Assembly (NCBI GenBank): GCA_938029995.1 | Contig: CALHGI010000485.1 | Location: forward strand, 1-8,335 | Reading direction: 5' to 3' | Length of the DNA: 8,335 nt | DNA from: an uncultured cyanobacterium | GTDB taxonomy: Bacteria > Cyanobacteriota > Cyanobacteriia > Phormidesmidales > Phormidesmidaceae | Shown: piece after piece, positions 1 to 5,808 of the stretch | Position numbering within the stretch: the first letter of the stretch is position 1 | Layout of the letters: every line of letters starts with the position of its first letter | Program-made: the position numbers and the translations under genes | Notes under the pieces: model-generated | The model's database searches: none | What the model saw: the letters and a program-made list of their open reading frames with translations, nothing else | What the model was told of the DNA's origin: nothing

Positions 1-1100
1 AAACAGGGCTGTCGGGCTCCGGTCACGGGTATTAGGTTGCCGGGATGTTGATGCCAGCGCCAGTAGCCCAGAATGGCAAAGGCAATGGCTTCTTTAAAGC
101 TGCTATCTAGGCCCACGTCGTCGGTGGTGAGTAAGGATATGTGGGGTAGTTTGGCCTGTAGTTGAGATCTTAAATATCCATTACAACTCCCACCACCGCA
201 CAGTAGAACCTCATCGGGCAGACGGGGTAGCTGCCGGTAGCTATGGACAATCGTGGCAGCGGTAAAGGCGGTCAAGGTAGCGAGAAAGTCGGCCTGCCCT
301 AGGTGAAGTGACTGCGCTTCCTGCCAACATCGCTGACCATAATCGGCACCGAATAGTTCCCGCCCTGTGGATTTAGGTGGGGGCTGCAGAAAAAATGGTT
401 GGGCCAGCCACTGATCGATCAAGGACTGACAGGGAATGCCTTGGGCGGCCCATTGTCCGTTGTGGTCATAGGTGAGTTCACCCTGGCTAAATAAACCGAC
501 GGCCCAATCAATCAGGGCATTGCCGGGCCCCGTATCCCAACCCATAATGCCGGAGGGCGGCGACCCCGTTCTGTCCCAGGGGGGTAAATAGGTAAGGTTG
601 CCAATGCCGCCGATGTTTTGTACACAGCGATGGTGGTGGGAATGGCTTAATAAACTGGCATCTACTGGGGGCACTAGGGGAGCACCCTGCCCCTTAGCGG
701 CGATATCGGCATCGCGAAAATTGCTGATGGTGGTGGTTTGGGTGAGTTCAGCGATGAGTGCTCCCCGTCCCAGCTGCCAACTATAGCCCAACTGACTTGC
801 GGTGGGAGGGCGATGGAAAATAGTCTGGCCATGGGAAGCAATCAGGTCTGCAGGCCCCAATTGTTGAGCAGCTTGGGCAAATGCGATCGCAATCCCATCA
901 TCCATGGCCGCAACCTCAGCCATGCTGAGGGCAGCCCCACCACAGACTAAAAGGATGCGTTCTCGAAGCTCAGGTGGATAGTCAGCATTGTGGGTTGCCA
1001 ATAACTCAAACTGCACGTCATAGCCTATCCCCGTCACCTCCACCAAAGCCGCATCAATACCATCAACGGAAGTCCCGCTCATGAGGCCAATGACTTTCAT
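1..1100 (-). CDS. anmK: Anhydro-N-acetylmuramic acid kinase, 3' end cut by window edge
   Basis: AnmK phosphorylates 1,6-anhydro-MurNAc with ATP while opening the anhydro ring, giving MurNAc-6-phosphate in cytoplasmic cell-wall recycling. The frame is open from the ATG at 1100 to the edge, giving 366 codons. Visible family motifs, in order, are SGTSVDGID (residues 8-16, nucleotide-binding P-loop-like), HGQTIFH (90-96), KGQGAPLVP (136-144), QNIGGIGN (161-168), GWDTGPGN (187-194, with Asp189 at the catalytic-base position), GRELF (246-250) and CGGGSCN (301-307). The near-C-terminal NLIPVTGAR matches the usual family ending, so probably only about 15-25 residues are missing. The start is chosen because [11 protein letters not shown] is the normal N-terminus of the family. 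The gene lies 68 bp behind ktrA on the same strand, so co-transcription is possible but not shown. A HIP1 octamer lies inside the gene. Confidence 0.95.
   Translation of the reverse strand, partial: MKVIGLMSGTSVDGIDAALVEVTGIGYDVQFELLATHNADYPPELRERILLVCGGAALSMAEVAAMDDGIAIAFAQAAQQLGPADLIASHGQTIFHRPPTASQLGYSWQLGRGALIAELTQTTTISNFRDADIAAKGQGAPLVPPVDASLLSHSHHHRCVQNIGGIGNLTYLPPWDRTGSPPSGIMGWDTGPGNALIDWAVGLFSQGELTYDHNGQWAAQGIPCQSLIDQWLAQPFFLQPPPKSTGRELFGADYGQRCWQEAQSLHLGQADFLATLTAFTAATIVHSYRQLPRLPDEVLLCGGGSCNGYLRSQLQAKLPHISLLTTDDVGLDSSFKEAIAFAILGYWRWHQHPGNLIPVTGARQPC
883..890. repeat. HIP1 octamer GCGATCGC
   Basis: Palindromic GCGATCGC, the highly iterated palindrome over-represented in many cyanobacterial genomes. 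It lies within anmK and supports a cyanobacterial origin. No local function is implied. Confidence 0.8.
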
Positions 1101-1168
1101 CCGTTCCTAACCACCCAAGTCATACATTACAAGCTGTGTAGCCCAACTAATCTCAACCTTCCAGCCGT

Positions 1169-1873
1169 TTACATTGGCAATTTATCAATGCCCTTATTGG
1201 CTCCCACCACCACCATCAGCGATCCCGCCCTTAGGCGAGTCACCGGACTAGGATTAATCTCAAACTTATCCATGGCATTTTCCTTGCTGACAGCCATCAA
1301 CGTAAGACCATAGTGATTACGCAGATCCAGCTCAACAATGGTCTTACCATCAAATTCCCGAGGCACCACCACCTCCACAATGCTGTGATCAGGGTCGAGT
1401 TCAAATCGATCCAATACCCCCGGACGGGTCAGGGAGCGGGCCAGTTCGCACCCCATCTCAAACTCCGGAAATACCACATGGTCTGCCCCCACCCGCTGCA
1501 GGAGTTTGCCATGGATTTCAGTAGAGGCCTTAGCCACCACATTAGCCACCCCCGCCTCTTTCACATTTAGGGTTGTGATAATGCTCTCTTGGATGTAGTT
1601 ACCAATCGCCACAATCACCGTATCAAAATCAGGAATACCTGCTTCCTGGAGCGCCGAGGGTTGGGTTGAATCCATCTGAACAGCGTGGGCAGCAATTTGA
1701 TCCGTCAAGACCTGGGCCACACGATTCTCATCAGAATCAATTCCTAAAACCTCATAACCCATGCCATGCAAGGTAAGACAGACCGCTCGCCCAAAACGCC
1801 CGAGACCAATGACCGCAAACTGACGATTATTAGCCCTCAAATTTCTAAAAAACTTTAGTGAAGATAAATTCAC
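1169..1873 (-). CDS. ktrA: K+ uptake regulatory subunit, TrkA/KtrA-type RCK protein
   Basis: This is the cytoplasmic NAD(H)/nucleotide-binding subunit that gates a Ktr/Trk potassium transporter. The protein has 234 residues, the usual size for a single-RCK KtrA. An N-terminal Rossmann fold (TrkA_N, about residues 18-140) shows the glycine motif GLGRFG (23-28) and an acidic residue after the second strand (Asp46 in LGIDSDE). It also has GADHVVFPE (129-137), typical of this family. A TrkA_C ligand-binding domain covers about 153-229. The start is GTG at 1873. Upstream codons stay open but I see no better in-frame start, and the Shine-Dalgarno match is weak. No ktrB-type membrane subunit is in the window. 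It reads divergently from the guaB3-like gene across a 363-bp gap and precedes anmK. The family call is firm; the symbol ktrA rather than trkA is an inference from length and cyanobacterial context. Confidence 0.9.
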   Translation of the reverse strand: MNLSSLKFFRNLRANNRQFAVIGLGRFGRAVCLTLHGMGYEVLGIDSDENRVAQVLTDQIAAHAVQMDSTQPSALQEAGIPDFDTVIVAIGNYIQESIITTLNVKEAGVANVVAKASTEIHGKLLQRVGADHVVFPEFEMGCELARSLTRPGVLDRFELDPDHSIVEVVVPREFDGKTIVELDLRNHYGLTLMAVSKENAMDKFEINPSPVTRLRAGSLMVVVGANKGIDKLPM

Positions 1874-1978
1874 GATGTTTGCCCATAACTCAATAACGGG
1901 GAGGGATATTGCGCTAGAAATGCAATCCGTTCCATAAGTCTATCGTTGAGCATACCCCGATTAGTCCGCCAGCATCGG

Positions 1979-2006
1979 GCTGTTATGGCACCTATAGCTG
2001 TTATGG
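1979..2006. repeat. Two direct copies of GCTGTTATGG, 18 bp apart
   Basis: GCTGTTATGG occurs at 1979-1988 and 1997-2006, starting 18 bp apart, in the ktrA/guaB3 divergent region. Both copies contain the TTATGG hexamer. The spacing is near two helical turns, so a tandem binding site is conceivable but unproven. Confidence 0.5.
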
Positions 2007-2081
2007 AAACCACAACTCAACATCACATCCCCACTCTTATTCATTCCCACCAAAGAGTATGGCCCCAAAGAGCCTAACTTG

Positions 2082-2146
2082 CCATAGGACAGACTCAAGC
2101 CCATTGACAAAGCTCCATAAACCCTAACCCCATAAAACAGACTCAA
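2082..2146. repeat. Pair of imperfect 17-bp direct repeats
   Basis: CCATAGGACAGACTCAA (2082-2098) and CCATAAAACAGACTCAA (2130-2146) match at 15 of 17 positions, with starts 48 bp apart. They lie about 90 to 155 bp before the guaB3-like start codon. Function is unknown; an operator pair or a relic duplication would both fit. Confidence 0.6.
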
Positions 2147-2224
2147 CAAAATTCCTCAGCGACCGACCAACAAACGATTGAGAATCGATTTCTTTCTTTG
2201 CTAGGCTAACCTAATGATCTTGGG

Positions 2225-2230
2225 AAGGAG
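2225..2230 (+). promoter_or_regulatory. Shine-Dalgarno AAGGAG for the guaB3-like gene
   Basis: AAGGAG ends six bases before the GTG at 2237. It decides the GTG start, because no ATG in this frame lies near the conserved N-terminus. Confidence 0.8.
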
Positions 2231-2236
2231 AGATAA

Positions 2237-3400
2237 GTGAACATTCAACTTGGTCGTGGCAAAACAGCAAGACGTGCCTATGGCATTGATGAAATCGCAT
2301 TGGTGCCCGGACCTAAAACCCTAGATCCCGAATTGGCCGACACCCGTTGGACCCTCGGCAATATAGAACGTGAGATTCCCATTATTGCTAGCGCAATGGA
2401 TGGTGTGGTTGATGTTCGTATGGCTGTGGAGATCTCAAAGCTCGGTGCCCTAGGTGTCATAAACCTAGAGGGAATCCAAACGCGCTATGCAGATCCCAAC
2501 CCAGTGCTGGACCGGATCGCATCCGTGGGAAAAGCAGAGTTCGTACCCCTGATGCAGGAAATCTATGCCCAGCCAGTACAACCAGAACTGATTCAACAAC
2601 GAATTGCAGACATTAAATCCCAAGGGGGCATTGCAGCGGTGAGCCTCACCCCCATGGGAGCGGCTAAATACGGTAAAACTGTGGCTGAGGCTAAAGCCGA
2701 TCTCGTCTTCATTCAGGCAACGGTAGTGTCCACCAACCACCTGTCCCCTGAATCCGTCGTTCCCCTGGATTTAGCAAAGTTCTGCGCCGAAATGCCCATG
2801 CCCGTAATTTTGGGCAACTGCGTCACCTACGAAGTAACCCTAGAACTCATGAAGGCCGGGGCTGCCGGTGTGCTCGTTGGCATTGGGCCCGGAGCCGCCT
2901 GCACATCACGGGGAGTATTGGGGGTGGGTGTCCCCCAAGCTACAGCGGTCTCAGATTGTGCAGCCGCTCGCGATGATTACCAGCGTGAAACCGGACGCTA
3001 TGTTCCTGTCATTGCCGATGGCGGTCTTGTAACAGGGGGTGACATTTGTAAATCCATTGCATCAGGGGCTGATGGTGTCATGATTGGTTCTCCCTTTGCC
3101 CGGGCCGCTGAAGCACCTGGCCGAGGATTTCATTGGGGTATGGCCACCCCTAGTCCTGTCCTGCCTCGGGGCACACGGATTCAGGTAGGAACCACAGGTA
3201 GTCTGCAGCAAATTTTAAGGGGACCAGCCGGGCTAGATGATGGCACCCATAATCTGCTGGGGGCATTAAAAACAAGCATGGGAACCTTGGGAGCAAAGGA
3301 TCTGAAGGATATGCAGCAAGTAGAGGTGGTCATTGCCCCTTCCCTGCTCACAGAAGGCAAGGTCTACCAAAAAGCTCAGCAATTGGGGATGGGTAAATAG
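2237..3400 (+). CDS. guaB3: GuaB3-family IMP dehydrogenase-like protein, no CBS domains
   Basis: IMP dehydrogenases oxidise IMP to XMP with NAD+, the committed step to GMP, in the cytoplasm. The 387-residue protein is a single TIM-barrel IMPDH/GMPR domain. N-terminal substrate-site strands include SAMDGVVD (52-59), and LGALGVINLEGI follows (69-80). The catalytic loop GIGPGAACTSR (215-225) carries the nucleophile Cys222, ADGG (260-263) is the phosphate/ribose-binding Asp region, and GADGVMIGSPFA (278-289) follows. The flap-side segment FHWGMATPSPVLPRGTRI (298-315) is typical of the GuaB3 group. Canonical IMPDH has about 490 residues with a CBS pair inserted after about residue 100; here the barrel runs through without it. 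Start is GTG with a strong Shine-Dalgarno. It is followed by Yfr1 and trxA, a conserved cyanobacterial order. Family assignment is firm; the reaction is inferred from the family, and a GMP reductase-like role is the alternative. Confidence 0.92.
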   Translation: MNIQLGRGKTARRAYGIDEIALVPGPKTLDPELADTRWTLGNIEREIPIIASAMDGVVDVRMAVEISKLGALGVINLEGIQTRYADPNPVLDRIASVGKAEFVPLMQEIYAQPVQPELIQQRIADIKSQGGIAAVSLTPMGAAKYGKTVAEAKADLVFIQATVVSTNHLSPESVVPLDLAKFCAEMPMPVILGNCVTYEVTLELMKAGAAGVLVGIGPGAACTSRGVLGVGVPQATAVSDCAAARDDYQRETGRYVPVIADGGLVTGGDICKSIASGADGVMIGSPFARAAEAPGRGFHWGMATPSPVLPRGTRIQVGTTGSLQQILRGPAGLDDGTHNLLGALKTSMGTLGAKDLKDMQQVEVVIAPSLLTEGKVYQKAQQLGMGK

Positions 3401-3409
3401 ATTGTGTTT

Positions 3410-3448
3410 AAAATAGTTGATTTTTGTTAGCCAAGAATCAACTATTTT
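3410..3448 (+). terminator. AT-rich hairpin after the guaB3-like gene, possible terminator
   Basis: A 13-bp perfect inverted repeat, AAAATAGTTGATT (3410-3422) and AATCAACTATTTT (3436-3448), has a 13-nt loop and starts 10 bases past the stop codon. The position fits a transcript end. The stem is AT-rich and is not followed by a clear T-run, so termination is plausible but not certain; it could equally be a 3' stability element. Confidence 0.5.
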
Positions 3449-3462
3449 GAAAATGATAATTA

Positions 3463-3509
3463 CGTTTTCAAAGACAACTTTGTTAACAAAGAATCGTTTT
3501 GTAAAGACA
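3463..3509. repeat. 14-bp palindrome flanked by direct repeats
   Basis: CTTTGTTAACAAAG (3478-3491) is a perfect 14-bp palindrome. It is flanked by CGTTTTCAAAGACA (3463-3476) and CGTTTTGTAAAGACA (3495-3509), direct repeats differing by one substitution and one inserted base. The arrangement resembles a dimeric regulator site with half-site repeats. It lies between the guaB3-like gene and Yfr1, about 160-200 bp before the RNA. No regulator can be named. Confidence 0.55.
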
Positions 3510-3655
3510 TGATTCATTCGCCATCATGATCGGCATCACGACCTACCATGACCGCCATCACCACCGCCTATTTTTTCTTGTGGGCACAATAATAAAAAAC
3601 GTAAAGTCCTCACCAGACCTAGGGTGTAAGGGATGGCAAAAGCTGAAACTTGACC

Positions 3656-3661
3656 TACAAT
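3656..3661 (+). promoter_or_regulatory. Candidate -10 box TACAAT for Yfr1
   Basis: TACAAT matches TATAAT at five of six positions and ends about 7-9 bases before the expected Yfr1 5' end. No -35 box stands at 16-18 bp spacing; TTGACC touches the -10 directly and cannot serve. The promoter may depend on an activator or on other sigma-factor contacts. Confidence 0.55.
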
Positions 3662-3668
3662 AGATTTG

Positions 3669-3742
3669 AAAGCGGAGACGAAAGTTTCCGTTCACTCCTC
3701 ACACCACACTCCGCCTAAACCTATTTGGTTTAGGCGGTTCCT
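3669..3742 (+). ncRNA. yfr1: Yfr1 cyanobacterial small regulatory RNA
   Basis: Yfr1 is a small trans-acting RNA found across cyanobacteria, built of two hairpins around an unpaired invariant core that pairs with target mRNAs. All parts are visible. The 5' stem is CGGAGAC (3673-3679) with GTTTCCG (3684-3690), with one G-U pair and a GAAA tetraloop. The unpaired core ACTCCTCACAC is at 3694-3704. The 3' hairpin is CCGCCTAAACC (3711-3721), loop TATTT, then GGTTTAGGCGG (3727-3737), an 11-bp perfect stem acting as terminator, followed by the short T-containing tail TTCCTGT. The predicted length of about 70 nt is close to known Yfr1 RNAs. The location between a guaB-type gene and trxA is the classic one. 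Known targets elsewhere include outer-membrane porin mRNAs in Prochlorococcus and sbtA in Synechocystis; targets here are unknown. The exact 5' and 3' ends are estimates. Confidence 0.93.
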
Positions 3743-3839
3743 GTATGGAGCACCGATACGGATCAAATGGGAATGTTCTAGATATTTGAACAACCCAAGG
3801 AAGGGGTAACAATCACGATTTCAAACAAGTAATAAAACG

Positions 3840-3871
3840 TTGACAGACAATGAACCTGTTCATAACGGGTT
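3840..3871 (+). promoter_or_regulatory. Candidate trxA promoter with overlapping inverted repeat
   Basis: A consensus -35 hexamer TTGACA (3840-3845) is followed, 17 bp later, by TAACGG (3863-3868), a poor -10. The inverted repeat AACCTGTT (3853-3860) / AACGGGTT (3864-3871), with three bases between arms and one G-T mismatch, overlaps the spacer and -10. This would place a start about 90 bp before trxA. The -35 is convincing, the -10 is not. Confidence 0.35.
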
Positions 3872-3951
3872 ATTCTTAAGGTTGATTTCTTCAATGCTGA
3901 TATGAGTCACAGGCCAAAATCAGCTATGGTAAGAATCTGATATTTGACAAC

Positions 3952-3957
3952 AAGGAA
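3952..3957 (+). promoter_or_regulatory. Shine-Dalgarno AAGGAA for trxA
   Basis: AAGGAA ends seven bases before the ATG at 3965. It favours that ATG over a TTG seven codons upstream (3944), whose own upstream sequence has no ribosome binding site. The second AAGG (3961-3964) touches the ATG and is too close to act. Confidence 0.7.
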
Positions 3958-3964
3958 TATAAGG

Positions 3965-4285
3965 ATGTCAGCCGCACAAGTCACAGATTCGACATTCGAA
4001 CAAGAAGTCATTAAAAGTGAGCTACCAGTGCTTGTAGACTTCTGGGCCCCATGGTGTGGTCCTTGCCGAATGGTTGCCCCCGTGGTGGACGAGATTTCTG
4101 AACAGTACGATGGGAAAGTGAAGGTTGTTAAGGTCAATACTGACGACAACCCTAAGATTGCCAGCCAGTATGGCATCCGCAGCATCCCTACCCTAATGAT
4201 TTTCAAAGACGGCCAACGTGTTGACATGGTGGTTGGCGCTGTACCTAAAACCACCTTAGCTAACACCCTAGAAAAGTATCTGTAG
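3965..4285 (+). CDS. trxA: Thioredoxin, m-type
   Basis: A cytoplasmic thiol-disulfide reductant that passes electrons from thioredoxin reductases to many targets, in cyanobacteria including light-regulated metabolic enzymes. From the ATG at 3965 it is 106 residues, the standard thioredoxin length. It shows [10 protein letters not shown] with the active-site WCGPC at 30-34 (Cys31, Cys34), the buried Asp25, the cis-proline in SIPTL (Pro75) and the VVGAVPK segment near the C-terminus. [15 protein letters not shown] is a normal m-type N-terminus. An upstream in-frame TTG at 3944 would add seven residues, but the Shine-Dalgarno at 3952-3957 would then lie inside the gene, so it is rejected. It lies about 220 bp downstream of Yfr1 and is followed by structured RNA and an intrinsic terminator, so it is probably a single-gene transcript. 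Confidence 0.96.
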   Translation: MSAAQVTDSTFEQEVIKSELPVLVDFWAPWCGPCRMVAPVVDEISEQYDGKVKVVKVNTDDNPKIASQYGIRSIPTLMIFKDGQRVDMVVGAVPKTTLANTLEKYL

Positions 4286-4286
4286 G

Positions 4287-4359
4287 TCCTAAAATATCCG
4301 CGAGAAGGGGATATCGACCTTAGGATAATGGGATACCTAGGGCCCCATAGGTCTATCCC
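4287..4359 (+). other. Two predicted hairpins in the trxA 3' region
   Basis: Hairpin 1 nests TCCTAA/TTAGGA (4287-4292, 4320-4325) around ATATCC/GGATAT (4294-4299, 4309-4314). Hairpin 2 pairs GGGATA with TATCCC (4330-4335, 4354-4359) and CCTA with TAGG (4336-4339, 4348-4351) across a two-base bulge. Both lie between the trxA stop and the terminator, so they should be transcribed with trxA. They could protect the mRNA end or form the 5' part of a 3'-derived small RNA. I could not fit a tRNA or known riboswitch. Confidence 0.45.
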
Positions 4360-4385
4360 GTTGGTTCGACAGCTATAGACTGTTT

Positions 4386-4423
4386 AATGGCTTCAACAAG
4401 CAAATGTTGAAGCCATTCTTTTT
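4386..4423 (+). terminator. Intrinsic terminator downstream of trxA
   Basis: A perfect 13-bp stem, AATGGCTTCAACA (4386-4398) with TGTTGAAGCCATT (4405-4417), has a six-base loop and is followed by CTTTTT. This is the strongest factor-independent terminator in the window. It lies 100 bp beyond the trxA stop, so the trxA transcript carries a structured 3' untranslated region. Confidence 0.9.
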
Positions 4424-4678
4424 GGGTAAAGTGCAAAAAGCAGCTTAAAACCCCATGCTGTACTCAGTGGGCTCAGCACTGTTAAACTGCAAACACAATC
4501 TGAGGAGGAGAGCCTACCTACAATATTGGTTCTTGTCTTTCAGTGGGAAATATCTCTACAAGGGACTAAGGTACAACGGCAGTAGCCTAAACGGCCCAAT
4601 TCACCCAAGCATTACCGATAGTTAAGGGGCTTAATGCGTTGAATCCTAGGGTCAAATATCATCACTTACGTGTGTTTT
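4424..4678. other. Intergenic region before the LOG-family gene
   Basis: This stretch holds no gene I can support; the whole gap from the trxA stop is 393 bp. A purine-rich GAGGAGGAGAG near 4502-4512 looks like a ribosome binding site, but no ATG or GTG follows at usable distance. A possible -10 TATCAT (4657-4662) lies just before the LOG-family start, without a matching -35. TACAAT at 4519-4524 also lacks a -35. Confidence 0.5.
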
Positions 4679-5743
4679 ATGGTCACCTCTCCAACAGAAC
4701 TCCCCACCCACTTGCAAGAAAAGATTTCTGAAATCGTCACCCAGCTTCCCTCCATGAAACATGGGGCCGTTATCCAACAGATTTTAGAAACCCTGGTGAG
4801 AATGATTGGTCGGGAGGCTGATCGCTTAGATTGGAAAATCTTAAGCAATACATTGCAGGATATGGAGCTGGGTTTCCAAGGATTTTACCCCCATCGCCAC
4901 ACTCGCAAAATTGCCATTTTTGGCTCGGCCCGCACCCCGGCAGCCCATCCTGACTATCAGTTGGCTAAGGCTTTTGCCCAACGGGCAGCCCACCAGGGAT
5001 TTATGATTATGACCGGTGCTGGTCCCGGCATTATGGAGGCGGGGAATGAAGGTGCGGGGGTCGAACACTCCTTTGGCTTAAATATTCAGCTACCGTTTGA
5101 ACAAGGGTCTAATCCAATTATGGAGAATGATCCAAAACTCCTCACATTTAAGTACTTTTTTACGCGAAAACTGTTTTTTTTGCGTGAGTGTGATGCCTTG
5201 GCCGTGTTTCCAGGAGGCTTTGGCACCCAGGATGAAGCGTTTGAGTCATTAACCCTGGTGCAAACGGGTAAGGCAGAGCCCATGCCCATTGTGCTGATTG
5301 ACCATCCCGGTGGAAATTACTGGAAAGGCTGGAATAGCTATGTGCATGAGCACCTGATGGAGAATCAGTTGATTAGCTCTGATGACCCCAGCCTGTATGT
5401 CATCACCGACAATATTGACGATGCATGGCACGAGATTACCCACTACTATCGGGTGTTTCACTCTAGCCGCTACGTGGATGATCGCTTGGTGTTACGCCTA
5501 AATTCCTGTCTGAGGTCCGGGGCTTTAGGGGAACTCAATCGCATGTTTGGCGATATTGTCACGGCAGGCAAGATTGAGTTGATAGATGCTTTGCCCGAGG
5601 AGGAAAATGACGAAACGGCAAACTTACCTCGCCTAGCGTTTCAGTTTAACCACCGGAATTTTGGCCGGTTACAGCAGCTCATTCGAACGATTAATACCCT
5701 AGGTGAGGCCTGTGAGGCGACGGAGCACCCAGAGCATAAATAG
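4679..5743 (+). CDS. LOG-family Rossmann protein, long cyanobacterial form
   Basis: LOG-family proteins (lysine decarboxylase-like in older annotations) often hydrolyse nucleoside 5'-monophosphates to free base and ribose 5-phosphate. From ATG 4679 the product is 354 residues, against roughly 180-200 for the minimal family. An N-terminal helical part of about 75 residues comes first. The Rossmann core shows IAIFGSAR (78-85), TGAGPGIMEAGNEGAG (112-127), the TRK triplet (162-164) supplying the conserved Arg, and FPGGFGTQDE (177-186), the PGGxGTxxE signature with its catalytic-position Glu186. The C-terminal extension of about 80 residues ends in a charged tail. GTG at 4670 is an in-frame alternative adding three residues; neither start has a Shine-Dalgarno. 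The gene stands alone after the trxA terminator and converges on amiC with a 65-bp gap. The fold is firm; the substrate is unknown, and a cytokinin-activating role should not be assumed. Confidence 0.9.
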   Translation: MVTSPTELPTHLQEKISEIVTQLPSMKHGAVIQQILETLVRMIGREADRLDWKILSNTLQDMELGFQGFYPHRHTRKIAIFGSARTPAAHPDYQLAKAFAQRAAHQGFMIMTGAGPGIMEAGNEGAGVEHSFGLNIQLPFEQGSNPIMENDPKLLTFKYFFTRKLFFLRECDALAVFPGGFGTQDEAFESLTLVQTGKAEPMPIVLIDHPGGNYWKGWNSYVHEHLMENQLISSDDPSLYVITDNIDDAWHEITHYYRVFHSSRYVDDRLVLRLNSCLRSGALGELNRMFGDIVTAGKIELIDALPEEENDETANLPRLAFQFNHRNFGRLQQLIRTINTLGEACEATEHPEHK

Positions 5744-5808
5744 AGGCTAGGGCTCTGTTCAGCAGACTAACGATTTTAACGGGTCTAAACCGTGGCTGGA
5801 ATCCGTGT

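Larger units (their letters stand above)
1874..2236. other. Divergent intergenic region between ktrA and guaB3-like gene
   Basis: This 363-bp region contains no gene I can support. It must hold both divergent promoters, but I find no good -35/-10 pair. The best candidate for the plus strand is TTGAGA at 2178-2183 followed by a poor -10. It is rich in the hexamer CCATAA or its complement TTATGG, with six exact copies between 1883 and 2135. It also has two pairs of short direct repeats, listed separately. A 62-codon minus-strand reading frame (1961-2149) runs through these repeats and shows no recognisable domain. Confidence 0.6.

Noticed and set aside
1961..2149. A 62-codon minus-strand frame in the ktrA/guaB3 gap
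   Set aside because: It runs through short direct repeats, has no ribosome binding site that I can see and no recognisable motif.
3526..3663. A 45-codon His-rich reading frame before Yfr1, starting MIGITTYHDRHHH
   Set aside because: It has no Shine-Dalgarno, overlaps the Yfr1 promoter, and its His content comes from degenerate CATCAC/CATGAC triplets.
4286..4385. Possible tRNA after trxA, suggested by GGTTCGA near 4363
   Set aside because: No acceptor, anticodon and T stems fit together; the flanking bases pair in other hairpins.
4502..4600. Strong purine-rich ribosome-binding-like GAGGAGGAG before the LOG-family gene
   Set aside because: The nearest possible start is a TTG 17 or more bases away and leads only to about 20 codons.
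5744..5808. Possible bidirectional terminator between the LOG-family gene and amiC
   Set aside because: Only a four-base ACGG/CCGT pairing is visible, with no T-run on either strand.
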